From Clostridiales bacterium (GTDB lineage Bacteria > Bacillota > Clostridia > TANB77 > CAG-508), in the NCBI GenBank assembly GCA_019419955.1, contig JAHZIB010000001.1, forward strand, positions 56,583-120,582: a stretch of 64,000 nucleotides of DNA, in the 5' to 3' direction. Every line of letters begins with the position of its first letter. Position 1 is the stretch's first letter. Positions 50,101 through 59,343 of the stretch are shown piece by piece. The position numbers and the translations under genes are program-made. The notes beneath the pieces were generated by a model. The model made no database searches, was not told the DNA's origin, and worked only from the letters and a program-made list of their open reading frames with translations.

Positions 50101-52494
50101 ATGAAGAGAAAAAATGAATTAGGTGTTAAAGAGCTAAAATTCACTTGTGATTCTAATGTGTTTCACTTTAATACGACTGATGAGTTAGAACCAATTAGTA
50201 CAGGTATTGGTCAGGAGCGCGGTATTAAGGCATTGGAATTTGGATTAAATATTGATATTAATGGATATAATGTTTATGTTGAGGGACCTTATGGCGTTGG
50301 CAAGACTGCTTATGTAAAAAATTATTTAAATACGATTTCTAAAAAGAAAAAAGTGCCTAACGATTGGTGTTACTTATATAATTTTGATAATCCAAATGAA
50401 CCTGTCGCTGTTGCATTGCCTGCTGGTCAAGGCAAAGAATTTAGGGATACAATGAATTCTTTTATTAATGAGATTAAGGTCGATATTAAAAATACTTTTA
50501 ACAACGAGGATTTTGAAAAAGAGAAAAATCTAATTAAGCAAGAATACGAGGCTAAGCGTAATTCTTTGATGGAAAAACTAAATCAAAAATCTGCTGAGTA
50601 TGGATTTACTGTTAAGTCTGCGCAGAATGGTATTTACATGATGCCTATTCTTAATGGTAAAACAATTGCTGAGGAGGAGTTCAATAAGTTAGATGATGCT
50701 ACTAAAAAAGAGTTTGAAGATAAATCTACAATTGTTCAACAGCATATTATGACTGCAATTGGCGAGATTAAATCTATTGAAAGAGAATCTGAAACCAAAA
50801 TTCAAGAGTGGCAATCGAATGTAGCTCTTCTTACAATTAACGCTCATATCAACTTAATAAAAGCTAAATATAAGAGGAACAAAAAAATAAATAAATTTTT
50901 GGAATCTATAAAAAAAGATATTTTAAAGAATATTAATCTATTTACAGCTGACGAAAAGGTTATTGAGACTAAGTTGCAAGGTCCACAGGCTGCACACCCT
51001 GAGATATACAAGCCTTGGCTTAATTACAGAGTAAATTTGTTTATCGATAACAGTAGCTTAGAAGGAGCACCTGCTGTTGCAGATACAGATTATTCTTATC
51101 ATAATATTTTTGGGAAGCTTGAATACGAAAACTACTACGGTGCTTTAAAGACTGACTTTACTATGTTAAAACCTGGTCTTCTCCATATTGCAAATGGCGG
51201 TTATTTGGTTTTCCAAGCAAATGACTTACTAACAAACAGCCTATGTTATGATACTCTAAAAAAAGTGCTTAGAAGTAAAAGCTTAGGTATAGAAAATGCT
51301 GCTGACCCACGTTCTTCTATGGTTATGGTTTCTTTGAAACCAGAGCCTATACCTCTTGACTTAAAAGTTATACTAATTGGAGATGAAAATATATATCAAA
51401 CGTTGCTTGCAATGGATCCTGATTTTAGAAAATTATTTAAAATAAAGGTGGAATTTGCTGAAGAGGCAACTTTAAATGAACAAAACATGGTTGGTCTTGC
51501 AAGATTTGTAAAGGGATATTGCTCACACGAGGGCTTGCCTCCTCTTGATGCTGGTGCAATGGCTAGATTGATTGAGTATGCTTCTAAACTTGCAGATGAT
51601 CAGCACAAGCTTTCTACTCGTTTTACTGATTTGTCTGTAATCGTTGGTGAGGCTGCTACATGGGCAAAAATGGCGAAATCTAAGGTTATTACTGAAGAGT
51701 TCATTACAAAAGCTCTAGCAGAAAAAATTGATAGAGTTAAAAAATATGATGAAAAATATATGGAAATGATAAGAGATAATGTACTTCTTATAGATACTAC
51801 AGGTTCTAAAGTTGGACAGATTAATGGTCTTACAATAATGAATGTTGGAGATTATACTTTCGGCAAACCTGTTAAGATTACAGCAAGTACTTATACAGGT
51901 AAAAATGGCATTATAAATATTGAAAGGGAAGTCGAGCTTTCTGGCTCTTCTCACTCAAAGGGTATTTTAATACTAAGTGGATATTTAGGAGAGATGTTTG
52001 CACAAGATATGCCTCTTTCACTTACAGCCAGCATTTGCTTTGAACAGTTATACAGTGGCGTAGATGGAGATAGTGCATCAAGTACAGAACTTTACGCAAT
52101 ATTATCAAGTTTATCAAACATTCCAATAAATCAGTCAATAGCTGTTACTGGCTCAGTAAATCAAAAGGGCGAAATTCAACCTATAGGTGGAGTAAATGAT
52201 AAAATAGAAGGTTTTTTCCAAGTTTGTAAGATGAGAGGTTTAGATGGAAATCATGGAGTTATTATCCCACAACAAAATGTTAGAAATTTGAACCTTTCAG
52301 AAGAAGTTATATCAGCTGTAAAAAGTGGCAAATTCCATATTTATGCAATTTCCACAATTGAGGAAGGTATAGAAATTTTAACAGGAGTTCCTGCTGGTAG
52401 CAAAGATGAAAACGGTAAATTCCCTGCTGGAACAATAAATTATTTGGTGTACAACAAATTGAAGAAATATGCAGAAGTTAGCAAAATGAAATAG
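50101..52494 (+). CDS. Lon-like ATP-dependent protease
   Basis: 797 aa. The AAA part starts with YVEGPYGVGKTAYVKNYL (Walker A, ~61) and is interrupted by a helical insert (~125-290), then continues with KPGLLHIANGGYLVFQANDLL and arginine-finger-like motifs. The C-terminal S16 protease domain has the catalytic Ser658 in GDSASSTELYAI and Lys701 in GGVNDKIEGF. This matches the Lon-like proteases with the AAA_32 insert found in clostridia rather than classic LonA, which carries a long N-domain. It degrades misfolded or regulatory proteins in the cytoplasm. GGAGGAG precedes the ATG. Confidence 0.93.
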   Translation: MKRKNELGVKELKFTCDSNVFHFNTTDELEPISTGIGQERGIKALEFGLNIDINGYNVYVEGPYGVGKTAYVKNYLNTISKKKKVPNDWCYLYNFDNPNEPVAVALPAGQGKEFRDTMNSFINEIKVDIKNTFNNEDFEKEKNLIKQEYEAKRNSLMEKLNQKSAEYGFTVKSAQNGIYMMPILNGKTIAEEEFNKLDDATKKEFEDKSTIVQQHIMTAIGEIKSIERESETKIQEWQSNVALLTINAHINLIKAKYKRNKKINKFLESIKKDILKNINLFTADEKVIETKLQGPQAAHPEIYKPWLNYRVNLFIDNSSLEGAPAVADTDYSYHNIFGKLEYENYYGALKTDFTMLKPGLLHIANGGYLVFQANDLLTNSLCYDTLKKVLRSKSLGIENAADPRSSMVMVSLKPEPIPLDLKVILIGDENIYQTLLAMDPDFRKLFKIKVEFAEEATLNEQNMVGLARFVKGYCSHEGLPPLDAGAMARLIEYASKLADDQHKLSTRFTDLSVIVGEAATWAKMAKSKVITEEFITKALAEKIDRVKKYDEKYMEMIRDNVLLIDTTGSKVGQINGLTIMNVGDYTFGKPVKITASTYTGKNGIINIEREVELSGSSHSKGILILSGYLGEMFAQDMPLSLTASICFEQLYSGVDGDSASSTELYAILSSLSNIPINQSIAVTGSVNQKGEIQPIGGVNDKIEGFFQVCKMRGLDGNHGVIIPQQNVRNLNLSEEVISAVKSGKFHIYAISTIEEGIEILTGVPAGSKDENGKFPAGTINYLVYNKLKKYAEVSKMK

Positions 52495-52501
52495 GTTCTT
52501 G

Positions 52502-52617
52502 AATAATGGTGCTTTAAGTATTCTTGTCCTGCAATGGGAATTCCATTAAAAAATTTTCACAAATTGATGATTATCAATCTTGTGAAAATTTTTTAATTGG
52601 ATTATTCTTGTGCAGAC
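52502..52617. repeat. 3'-end repeat family, long copy (after lon-like gene)
   Basis: Begins 8 bases after the stop: ATAATGGTGCTTTAAG, then TTCTTGTCCTGCAATGGGAA. A near-perfect 24-bp stem follows (52543-52568 with 52573-52600; loop GATT), then TTATTCTTGTGCAGAC, which repeats part of the left flank. Same family as copies after thrS and pnp and before tsaE. Confidence 0.65.
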
Positions 52618-52646
52618 TTTAAGAGTCTATAATCATTATTCATGAG

Positions 52647-52800
52647 CCTTTCTTATTGTATAGGAAAAATCGACTTTTTAATTTATATTTCAGTACTTAT
52701 AAGAATTTTTTCGGAGCAACAAGGGGTTAAGTTTCCTTGGACCCCGTGCGTATTTTGGAAGCAAAACGCTCATGTGGCGGAGCCACTTTTCTTATTTTAC
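52647..52800. repeat. Palindromic repeat D, diverged A-B tandem
   Basis: The right end of repeat A (CTTTCTTATTGTATAGGAAAAAT) is followed by the same linker (CGACTTTTTA...GTACTTATAA) and then a B-like unit (AACAAGGGGTTAAG...TGGCGGAGCCAC). Its far end overlaps the sleB stop codon at 52797. Confidence 0.6.
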
Positions 52801-53501
52801 TTGCAAAATCTATGTTTCCCTATTGTAACAGTCATTGGTCTAGACCAAATCCATTTATTTGTTGCTGTACTAGGATTAAAATAATAAATTGCACCATTGC
52901 TTGGATCCCACCCATTCAATGCATCTTGAGCAGCTTTTTTTGCAGTGTCGTTAGGCGTTAAATTTATTTGCCCATCACTTACAACATCAAAAGCACCTTT
53001 CTGGTATATTACACCAGCTATAGAATTTGGAAATGAGCTATTTTTTACTCTATTTAAAACAACTGCTGCAACAGCAACTTGTCCTGTATATGGCTCTCCT
53101 CTTGCTTCTCCATACACCAGCCTACTCAGCAAATTTAAATCACTTGAATTTGTTGAAGAACTAGAATTACTGCTCGAATTATTGCCAGAAGATTTATATA
53201 TTCCCATGGCTTGAAGTGTCTTTGTCCCAGCTATTCCATCCACTGTAAGTCCATTTTTTCTTTGAAACTTTTTTACTGATTCCATAGTCTGACTCCCGTA
53301 AATTCCATCCACATTGCCATTATAATATCCCCATCTTTTTAATTTAGTTTGAATTGTTCTTACTTCTTCCCCTCTTGAACCATATTTTGACAAAGCTTCA
53401 ACATCATTGTTTCTGAAAAAAACATTGTATGATACAAAAAGAGAACTTACCATAAAAATTATTAAAATTGCCTTCAAATTCTTTTTTAATTTTATAGCCA
53501 T
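52797..53501 (-). CDS. sleB: Spore-cortex-lytic-type cell wall hydrolase (SleB/CwlJ family)
   Basis: 234 aa. An N-terminal signal/anchor helix (~10-28) is followed by a peptidoglycan-binding domain (~38-100: SRGEEVRTIQTKLKRWGYY...FQRKNGLTVDGIAGTKTLQ) and a Ser/Asn-rich linker. The catalytic SleB domain (~125-234) reads LLSRLVYGEARGEPYTGQVAVAAVVLNR, with the catalytic Glu in GEARGE. Such lytic transglycosylases open the spore cortex during germination, in line with sigK in the same window. Its stop codon abuts a palindromic repeat, so the last residues could be repeat-derived. Confidence 0.93.
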   Translation of the reverse strand: MAIKLKKNLKAILIIFMVSSLFVSYNVFFRNNDVEALSKYGSRGEEVRTIQTKLKRWGYYNGNVDGIYGSQTMESVKKFQRKNGLTVDGIAGTKTLQAMGIYKSSGNNSSSNSSSSTNSSDLNLLSRLVYGEARGEPYTGQVAVAAVVLNRVKNSSFPNSIAGVIYQKGAFDVVSDGQINLTPNDTAKKAAQDALNGWDPSNGAIYYFNPSTATNKWIWSRPMTVTIGKHRFCK

Positions 53502-53570
53502 TTTTTAACCTCCATTCAATCTACCTCATTTTGGTACTTTAATCATTCATAAAATTTTTTATCATACACA

Positions 53571-53628
53571 AAAGCACCAATATTGAATAAAATATTTTAT
53601 ATTTATTTTATCCAAAATTGGTGCTTTT
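53571..53628 (-). terminator. Terminator after fhs
   Basis: AAAGCACCAAT and ATTGGTGCTTT pair perfectly around a 36-base AT-rich loop, followed by TTTTG on the minus strand, 11 bases after the fhs stop codon. Confidence 0.65.
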
Positions 53629-53638
53629 ATACACTTTA

Positions 53639-55300
53639 TTAAAAAATACCTATAATATTTCCATCTTCATCTAAATCTATTTTTTCTACTGCTGGAACCC
53701 TTGGCAGTCCAGGCATTGTCATAATCTTTCCAGTAATTGCTACAACAAACTCTGCTCCAGATTTAAGCAATACTTCATCCACATGTATTTTAAATGGTTC
53801 ATTACATTCTAGGTTTTTAGGGTCATCTGAAAGTGAATATTGAGTTTTTGCAATGCATATAGGATATTTTCCATAACCCATTTTTTCTATTTCTTCAATT
53901 TGCTTTTCTGCATTTTCAGAAAATTCCACTCCTTCTGCTCCATAAATCTTTATTGCAATACTATTAATTTTCTGCTTTATATTTTCTTCTAATTCATATG
54001 CAAAATTTAGTTTACTTTTCTTTTCTGTTAATTTTATAATCTTTTCAGCAAGGTCGGTAGCTCCTGCTCCACCTTTTCCCCAGCTTTCCACTAGGCTAAG
54101 CTCTATTCCCTGCTCGTTTAATTTATATTGCAAAAATTTTATTTCTTTTTCAGTATCATGATTAAATTTATTTATTGCAACAATCACATTTAAGCCAAAA
54201 ACGTTTTTCAAATTATTTACATGTTTCAATAGATTGCTAAAGCCCTTTTCCAATGCATCAATACTCTCATTTGTAATCTCCTCTTTTGGCATTCCTCCAT
54301 GATATTTTAGTGCTTTTATCGTAGCAACACACACAACTACATCTGGCATAATATTTGCATTTCTGCATTTGATGTCCAAAAACTTCTCTGCTCCTAAATC
54401 TGCTCCAAATCCTGCTTCTGTAACAACATAATCTCCTAATTTCATGGCTAATTTTGTAGCGATTACACTATTACATCCATGTGCTATATTTGCAAAAGGT
54501 CCACCATGTACTAAAGCAGGTGTATGCTCTAATGACTGTACCAAATTAGGCTCAATCGCATCTTTCAAAAGCACTGTAAGCGCACCTTCTGCTTTTAAAT
54601 CTCTTGCTGTAATCGGTTCACCCTTTTTATTATATCCAACAATAATATTCCCTATTCTTCTTTTTAAATCTTCAAGGTCAGAAGCTAAGCAAAAAATTGC
54701 CATAATCTCAGATGCAACTGAAATATCAAAACCATCTTCTCTAGGTACAATATTTTTTTCTCCAGATAAACCCGTATTTACTTTTCTAAGCTGTCTATCA
54801 TTTAAGTCCACGCATCTCTTCCAAGTAACTCTGTCAAACCCAAGCTCGTTTCCAAAATATATGTGATTATCAATCATTGCTGAAAGCAAATTATTTGCTG
54901 ACGTTATTGCATGTATATCTCCATTAAAATGCAAATTAATATCCTCCATTGGAGCAATTTGCGAAAATCCCCCACCTGTTGCTCCTCCCTTGATTCCAAA
55001 CACTGGCCCTAAAGAAGGTTCTCTTAATGCAAGTATAGCTTTTTTTCCTACTTTTTGCAATCCATCTGCTAATCCTATAGCCATTGTAGTTTTGCCCTCA
55101 CCTAAAGGTGTAGGATTGATTGCAGTAACTAAAATAAGCTTGCCCGTTTTTTTTGCTTTCAATCTATCTAAAATCTCTAGAGAAACCTTAGCCTTGTACT
55201 TTCCATAAGTCACAAGTTCCTCTTCACAAATTCCTATTTTTTCTGCTATCACATTAATTTTTTCAAGTTCAGTACTTCTTGCAATCTCTACATCTTCCAT
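53639..55300 (-). CDS. fhs: Formate--tetrahydrofolate ligase
   Basis: 553 aa, normal length. ATP-dependent synthesis of 10-formyl-THF from formate, feeding purine synthesis, fMet-tRNA formation (fmt at 34621) and, where present, the Wood-Ljungdahl pathway. Signatures: P-loop PTPLGEGKTTMAIGL (~62-76), REPSLGPVFGIKGGATGGG, and SLEHTPALVHGGPFANIAHGCNS. The frame is intact from MEDVEIARS to the stop. It is monocistronic with a terminator, and the ATG has an AAAGAGGTG site. Confidence 0.97.
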   Translation of the reverse strand: MEDVEIARSTELEKINVIAEKIGICEEELVTYGKYKAKVSLEILDRLKAKKTGKLILVTAINPTPLGEGKTTMAIGLADGLQKVGKKAILALREPSLGPVFGIKGGATGGGFSQIAPMEDINLHFNGDIHAITSANNLLSAMIDNHIYFGNELGFDRVTWKRCVDLNDRQLRKVNTGLSGEKNIVPREDGFDISVASEIMAIFCLASDLEDLKRRIGNIIVGYNKKGEPITARDLKAEGALTVLLKDAIEPNLVQSLEHTPALVHGGPFANIAHGCNSVIATKLAMKLGDYVVTEAGFGADLGAEKFLDIKCRNANIMPDVVVCVATIKALKYHGGMPKEEITNESIDALEKGFSNLLKHVNNLKNVFGLNVIVAINKFNHDTEKEIKFLQYKLNEQGIELSLVESWGKGGAGATDLAEKIIKLTEKKSKLNFAYELEENIKQKINSIAIKIYGAEGVEFSENAEKQIEEIEKMGYGKYPICIAKTQYSLSDDPKNLECNEPFKIHVDEVLLKSGAEFVVAITGKIMTMPGLPRVPAVEKIDLDEDGNIIGIF

Positions 55301-55370
55301 TCCTTACACCTCTTTTTCTTATTTTCACTACTTTAATATTTGGAGAGCAATGTATAACCTCTTACTACCT

Positions 55371-55492
55371 GTTAGCACAGAATTAAATTTGGGCTAGGTG
55401 CACAAGTTAGAAATGTATGAGGCGTACTTTGTGTACGTTGAATACATTTCTAATGAAGTACAACAACGCCAAAATTGTAATTCTGTGCTAAC
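55371..55492. repeat. 122-bp nested palindrome
   Basis: Outer arms GTTAGCACAGAATT (55371-55384) and AATTCTGTGCTAAC (55479-55492) are perfectly complementary. Inside lie a second perfect 12-bp pair TTAGAAATGTAT/ATACATTTCTAA (55407-55418, 55442-55453) and a central CGTAC/GTACG. It overlaps the yuiD stop codon. The terminal word TAGCACA-AATTA recurs in the palindrome at 62279. Confidence 0.85.
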
Positions 55493-55931
55493 CCATCACT
55501 AAACCTACAATTAACCCAATAAGAGCACCTACAAAAACCTGTGTAGGTGTATGTCCCAATACTTCTTGTAGCTTTTCTGTAACTTCTACATTAGATAAAC
55601 CTGGAGTCTGTACTATTTTATTTAATAATTTAGCCTGCTTTCCTGCTGCCCTTCTTACTCCTGCTGCATCATACATTACTACAAATGCAAATACAATTGA
55701 AAGTCCAAATATTGCAGAATCTATACCATAATTTTTTCCTATCATTGTACATAAAGCAACAACTACAGCAGAATGAGAGCTTGGCATTCCACCAGCTCCT
55801 AATATTCTTTTAAAATTAAATTGTTTCGTTACTACTAAATCATATATCAATTTAAATAATTGAATAAAAAACCATGTTGCAAATGGCACTATTATATATT
55901 TGTATTCTGAAATTATCCCCATCATTTTCAT
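55488..55931 (-). CDS. DUF212 (YuiD-like) PAP2-related membrane protein
   Basis: 147 aa with four membrane segments. The family signature GGMPSSHSAVVVAL (~47-60) resembles the Ser-His phosphatase motif of PAP2/haloperoxidase proteins, and YDAAGVRRAAGKQAK (~85) and LGHTPTQVFVGALIG close it. Named acid phosphatase/vanadium-dependent haloperoxidase-related, but no activity is established. It starts one base into the xseB stop (TAATG overlap), so it is coupled to xseB. Confidence 0.88.
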   Translation of the reverse strand: MKMMGIISEYKYIIVPFATWFFIQLFKLIYDLVVTKQFNFKRILGAGGMPSSHSAVVVALCTMIGKNYGIDSAIFGLSIVFAFVVMYDAAGVRRAAGKQAKLLNKIVQTPGLSNVEVTEKLQEVLGHTPTQVFVGALIGLIVGLVMG

Positions 55932-56167
55932 TATTCCTCATTCTGAACAAAATTTTCTTCTGCTAATTTACCATTTTCACCTTTAATTAGCATAGTTATC
56001 TTCTTTTCTGCCTTTTCTAGCATTTCATTACATTCTTTAGATATTTTCATTCCCTCTTCAAACTTGGTTACTGAAGTATCTAAGTCCAAATCGCCTTTTT
56101 CTAGCTCTACAGCTATCTCTTCCAATCTTTTCATCTTATCTTCAAAACTTACCTCATTATTTTCCAT
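55931..56167 (-). CDS. xseB: Exodeoxyribonuclease VII small subunit
   Basis: 78 aa from ATG 56167 (MENNEVSFEDKMKRLEEIA); an ATG at 56179 and a longer frame to 56197 are alternatives, the ribosome site AGGAAAGGA fitting either ATG. The helical hairpin RLEEIAVELEKGDLDLDTSVTKFEEGM is the XseB signature. It forms the exonuclease VII complex with XseA, encoded just upstream at 56843, separated from it by one hypothetical gene. Complete exonuclease VII degrades single-stranded DNA. Confidence 0.92.
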   Translation of the reverse strand: MENNEVSFEDKMKRLEEIAVELEKGDLDLDTSVTKFEEGMKISKECNEMLEKAEKKITMLIKGENGKLAEENFVQNEE

Positions 56168-56295
56168 TTTTAAACACATTCCTTTCCTAAGGCTCAAATC
56201 TATCTGCCCTTCCTCACTTATGCATTTTATTTTTTAAAGCTCACTAAACAGTGTATCCGCCGCAAACTTGTTGTTGCCAATATATCCCGTATAAC

Positions 56296-56799
56296 TTATC
56301 TTTCTGAGCTAACTTCTCCAGTACTTAAATTTACATATAAAAATATATTTGCTCCTCCATTGGCGTTTCCTACTGTTATTATATATCTTCCGTCCTTATA
56401 TATATCATTGTAATTAAAATATACCCCTTCTGTACTTCCATATTCATGCTCATAATATTCTTTCGCTAACTCCACTGCTTGTTCTTCTCTACTTGCAGAA
56501 GTTCCAGATATAACTTCAGATTCGCTTTTGCTTACACTACTCGAATTATTCTCCTTTTTCTCTGTAGTTGTAGGTTCTTGTGGCTCAATCTTTTCTGGTT
56601 CATAAACAATATTATTTGGCTCATCTTTAACAATATTAGCTATTGTTTTATTTTCTTCCATATCTTCATTTGGCAATTCATTCACAGGTTCTAAACTGGT
56701 TGGTTCAGGTCGTGCATATTCATTTAATAACCATATTACTCCTATTACAAGTATAATTATAATTATAACTCCTATTATTCTTTTAGCTTTTTTACTCAT
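56296..56799 (-). CDS. Hypothetical membrane-anchored protein with PepSY-like C-terminus
   Basis: 167 aa from ATG 56799, 6 bases after AAAGGAGG; the in-frame start at 56841 lacks a site. An N-terminal helix (~8-25: VIIIIILVIGVIWLLNEY) anchors an acidic, Pro/Glu/Ser-rich linker. A C-terminal ~60-residue domain follows: EEQAVELAKEYYEHEYG...YIITVGNANGGANIFLYVNLSTGEV, with the beta pattern and closing TGEV of PepSY-like domains. It is inserted between xseA and xseB. Likely extracellular; function unknown. Confidence 0.75.
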   Translation of the reverse strand: MSKKAKRIIGVIIIIILVIGVIWLLNEYARPEPTSLEPVNELPNEDMEENKTIANIVKDEPNNIVYEPEKIEPQEPTTTEKKENNSSSVSKSESEVISGTSASREEQAVELAKEYYEHEYGSTEGVYFNYNDIYKDGRYIITVGNANGGANIFLYVNLSTGEVSSER

Positions 56800-56842
56800 A
56801 TGTATTCCTCCTTTTTTCATATCCTCTATACTCATGTGCATA

Positions 56843-58027
56843 CTATATTATTTTTGCTTTTGCCCTACCATCAATTAATCTAATATCAACTTCAGCATCT
56901 TTTTTTAAATCTTTAATTGTTCTAATTGCTCTACCATTTTCTTCTACTATTGAATATCCTCTAGTCAGAGTCTTTAACGGACTTAGTGCATCTAATTTAG
57001 ATATTTGTTTTACCATATTTGTCTTATTTTTATTGTATATATTTAAAATACTATTCTCCATAGATTTTATTTTCATATCTATCAACATATATTTCTCATT
57101 TATTCTCTGTGTTGGTTCTTTAAAAACTCTACTATTCATGCATTTTTCGTATCTAAGTCTCATGAATTCTACTTTTTTCTTTAAAGCCTGTTTATATCTG
57201 TTATTATATGTTTGTAACTTTAGACTTAATTCAGCAATATTTGGTACTGCTAGCTCAGCAGCAGCTGAAGGCGTTGGTGCCCTTAAATCTGCCACAAAAT
57301 CTGCAATAGTAAAATCTGTTTCATGTCCTACTGCTGAAATTATTGGAAGTTCAGAATCATATATTGCTCTCGCAACTATCTCTTCATTAAATGGCCAAAG
57401 GTCTTCCAAAGAACCTCCCCCTCTTGCAACTATAATTACATCTGCCAACTTTTGCTCATTCATAATTTTTATTGCATCAACAATTTTTTCAGCAGCACCT
57501 TCTCCTTGAACTGGCACTGGTAAAAGCTTAATATATACATTTGGATTTCTTCTAGTAGAAACATTTATTATGTCTCTTATTACCGCTCCTGTATTTGACG
57601 TAAGAACACCTATACATTTTGGAAACATCGGAATCTTTTTTTTATGCTCCTGTGCAAATAAGCCTTCACTTTCCAATTTTGCTTTCAATTCTTCATAGGC
57701 TTTATATAAACTTCCCATTCCATCTTCTTGCATTGCCTTACCATAAATCTGATAGACTCCATCTCTTTCAAATACAGAGACAGAACCCAATAACATTACT
57801 TTCATTCCATCTTTTGGCTCAAACTTTAGCCTTTCAGCAAAACTTTTAAACATTATGCATTTTATCAAAGAATTCTCGTCTTTTAAAGTAAAATACAGGT
57901 GTCCTGTATAATGATGTTTATAGTTTGAAATCTCTCCTTTTACCAAAACATTACTAAGTACCTCATCGTCTGCTATCTTGTTTTTTATATATCTGTTTAA
58001 GTCTGTTACACTAATCGGATTGTATGT
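56843..58027 (-). CDS. xseA: Exodeoxyribonuclease VII large subunit
   Basis: 394 aa from ATG 58027, 5 bases after GGGAGA. An N-terminal OB-fold (VTDLNRYIKNKIADDEVLSNVLVKGEISN...HYTGHLYFTLKD) precedes the catalytic region: GVLTSNTGAVIRDI, VIIVARGGGSLEDLWPFNEE and SAVGHETDFTIADFVADLRAPTPSAAAE, all diagnostic. A long coiled coil and the C-terminal LTRGYSIVEENGRAI follow. Catalytic subunit of the single-strand DNA exonuclease. It overlaps nusB by 17 bases, and xseB lies two genes downstream. Confidence 0.96.
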   Translation of the reverse strand, partial: TYNPISVTDLNRYIKNKIADDEVLSNVLVKGEISNYKHHYTGHLYFTLKDENSLIKCIMFKSFAERLKFEPKDGMKVMLLGSVSVFERDGVYQIYGKAMQEDGMGSLYKAYEELKAKLESEGLFAQEHKKKIPMFPKCIGVLTSNTGAVIRDIINVSTRRNPNVYIKLLPVPVQGEGAAEKIVDAIKIMNEQKLADVIIVARGGGSLEDLWPFNEEIVARAIYDSELPIISAVGHETDFTIADFVADLRAPTPSAAAELAVPNIAELSLKLQTYNNRYKQALKKKVEFMRLRYEKCMNSRVFKEPTQRINEKYMLIDMKIKSMENSILNIYNKNKTNMVKQISKLDALSPLKTLTRGYSIVEENGRAIRTIKDLKKDAEVDIRLIDGRAKAKII

Positions 58028-58460
58028 CATTAGTATCTCCCTCATCTAATTTGTTCTTTTTGACAATACTAGCTAAAACTCCATTTATAAATGCTGGAGA
58101 CTTGGTATCGCCAAATAATTTAGCAAGCTCCACTGCTTCATTAATTACAACTTTATATGGAGTTTTCAAAAACAACATCTCGAAAATAGCCAATTCCAAG
58201 ATAGCTATGTTCACTTTTGAGATTCGTTCATATGACCATTTTTCAGACAAACACCCTTCAATCTGTTTCTTTATTTGTTTGGCATGTCTTTTTGTTCCAT
58301 ATACAACATCTTTGATATATTTAGTGGTAGCCCTACCATGTAATTCTTTTTCTTCAAAAAACATTTCTATATTATCTTTATAGTCCTCATATTTACAATT
58401 CTGTGTTTCTAGACTATATATTATTTCAAATGCTATTTTTCTTATTTCTGATTTATTCAT
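58011..58460 (-). CDS. nusB: Transcription antitermination factor NusB
   Basis: 149 aa, helical. With NusE it binds boxA RNA during rRNA transcription. Typical words: RKIAFEIIYSLETQ (family RxxAxQxLYxxD), INEAVELAKLFGDTKSPAFINGVL (C-terminal NusB signature). It overlaps xseA by 17 bases and follows the DUF2273 gene by 22 bases, the usual asp23-amaP-DUF2273-nusB-xseA order of clostridia. The ATG has a GGAGA site. Confidence 0.93.
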   Translation of the reverse strand: MNKSEIRKIAFEIIYSLETQNCKYEDYKDNIEMFFEEKELHGRATTKYIKDVVYGTKRHAKQIKKQIEGCLSEKWSYERISKVNIAILELAIFEMLFLKTPYKVVINEAVELAKLFGDTKSPAFINGVLASIVKKNKLDEGDTNDIQSD

Positions 58461-58482
58461 TTTGCAAATTGCTCTCCTTGTA

Positions 58483-58686
58483 TTATAATTTGTCTATAAA
58501 ATCCTTCAATTTATCTTTTACATTGTCTTTATTGTGTTGGAAATAATGCCCTGCATATCCACAGACAACAATTAAAATTATTGCAATTATTAGTAAATAA
58601 AATTTTGTTAGTAGTAATACAATAGCCACAATAATACCAATAATCATTCCGCCATATTCAGACATGAATTTTTTAAAATCGTTCAT
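58483..58686 (-). CDS. DUF2273 small membrane protein
   Basis: 67 aa with two membrane helices (~12-28 and ~31-48). The Gly-rich first helix (EYGGMIIGIIVAIVLLLTKF) and charged C-terminal tail match DUF2273, small proteins always found with amaP and asp23. It probably helps anchor Asp23 at the membrane. It lies 51 bases after amaP. Start ATG with GGAAGATG upstream. Confidence 0.85.
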   Translation of the reverse strand: MNDFKKFMSEYGGMIIGIIVAIVLLLTKFYLLIIAIILIVVCGYAGHYFQHNKDNVKDKLKDFIDKL

Positions 58687-58737
58687 AGATTACCATCTTC
58701 CTTTCCTCTTTGCCAAAATTGCAATTATTTTTCACCC

Positions 58738-59298
58738 CTATGCTTCTAGAGTACTATCTTTTGTAGGCTCTATGTTTTTTACTTTAATATTTACTTCTTT
58801 AACTTCTAAATCTGATGATTGCTTTATTGTCTCTTTTATTTTAGTTTGAAGATTTGATGATAACTCCTTTATAACTGCATTTTCTTTTACAGTCAAATTA
58901 ACAAACACTCTCAAATTATTTTCGTTATCTAATTCTATACTCGTAGTTACATCCTCTGCACTGTCAAAGCCCTTAACAACTCCTTTGACTAGGTTCTCAA
59001 TGGTTTCTTTTGTTATCAAAAGTTTACCATTAGAATTTTCTAACAATATACCATTCCTATATTCCTCTTTTTCTTTTGAACTTGAATCAAAGAAAATGCA
59101 TTTAATTGCTAATAAAATAAATATTATTGCAAATGCTAAAATTATTTTTGATGTTATTGGGTCTGTTGTTAAAACTGTAGCTATATCGCTAAAAGCATTG
59201 ATACTCAACCATCCAAATATTACAAGGCATGTAAATACTGATAGAATAAGAATTAAACTAGAAAAAAGTACTAATGTTATTTTTTCGATTGTTTTCAT
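58738..59298 (-). CDS. amaP: Alkaline shock response membrane anchor protein
   Basis: 186 aa. Two N-terminal membrane helices (~8-30 and ~48-68) are followed by a cytoplasmic Asp23-like domain (LLITKETIENLVKGVVKGF...IELDNENNLRVFVNLTVKENAVI). In Staphylococcus AmaP holds Asp23 at the membrane. It is placed between asp23 and the DUF2273 gene. An AAGGAAG site precedes ATG 59298. A possible attenuator hairpin lies between asp23 and this gene. Confidence 0.88.
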   Translation of the reverse strand: MKTIEKITLVLFSSLILILSVFTCLVIFGWLSINAFSDIATVLTTDPITSKIILAFAIIFILLAIKCIFFDSSSKEKEEYRNGILLENSNGKLLITKETIENLVKGVVKGFDSAEDVTTSIELDNENNLRVFVNLTVKENAVIKELSSNLQTKIKETIKQSSDLEVKEVNIKVKNIEPTKDSTLEA

Positions 59299-59343
59299 GA
59301 TAAAAACTTCCTTTCTTTATTGTTTTTTGTATTAGAGCAATGA

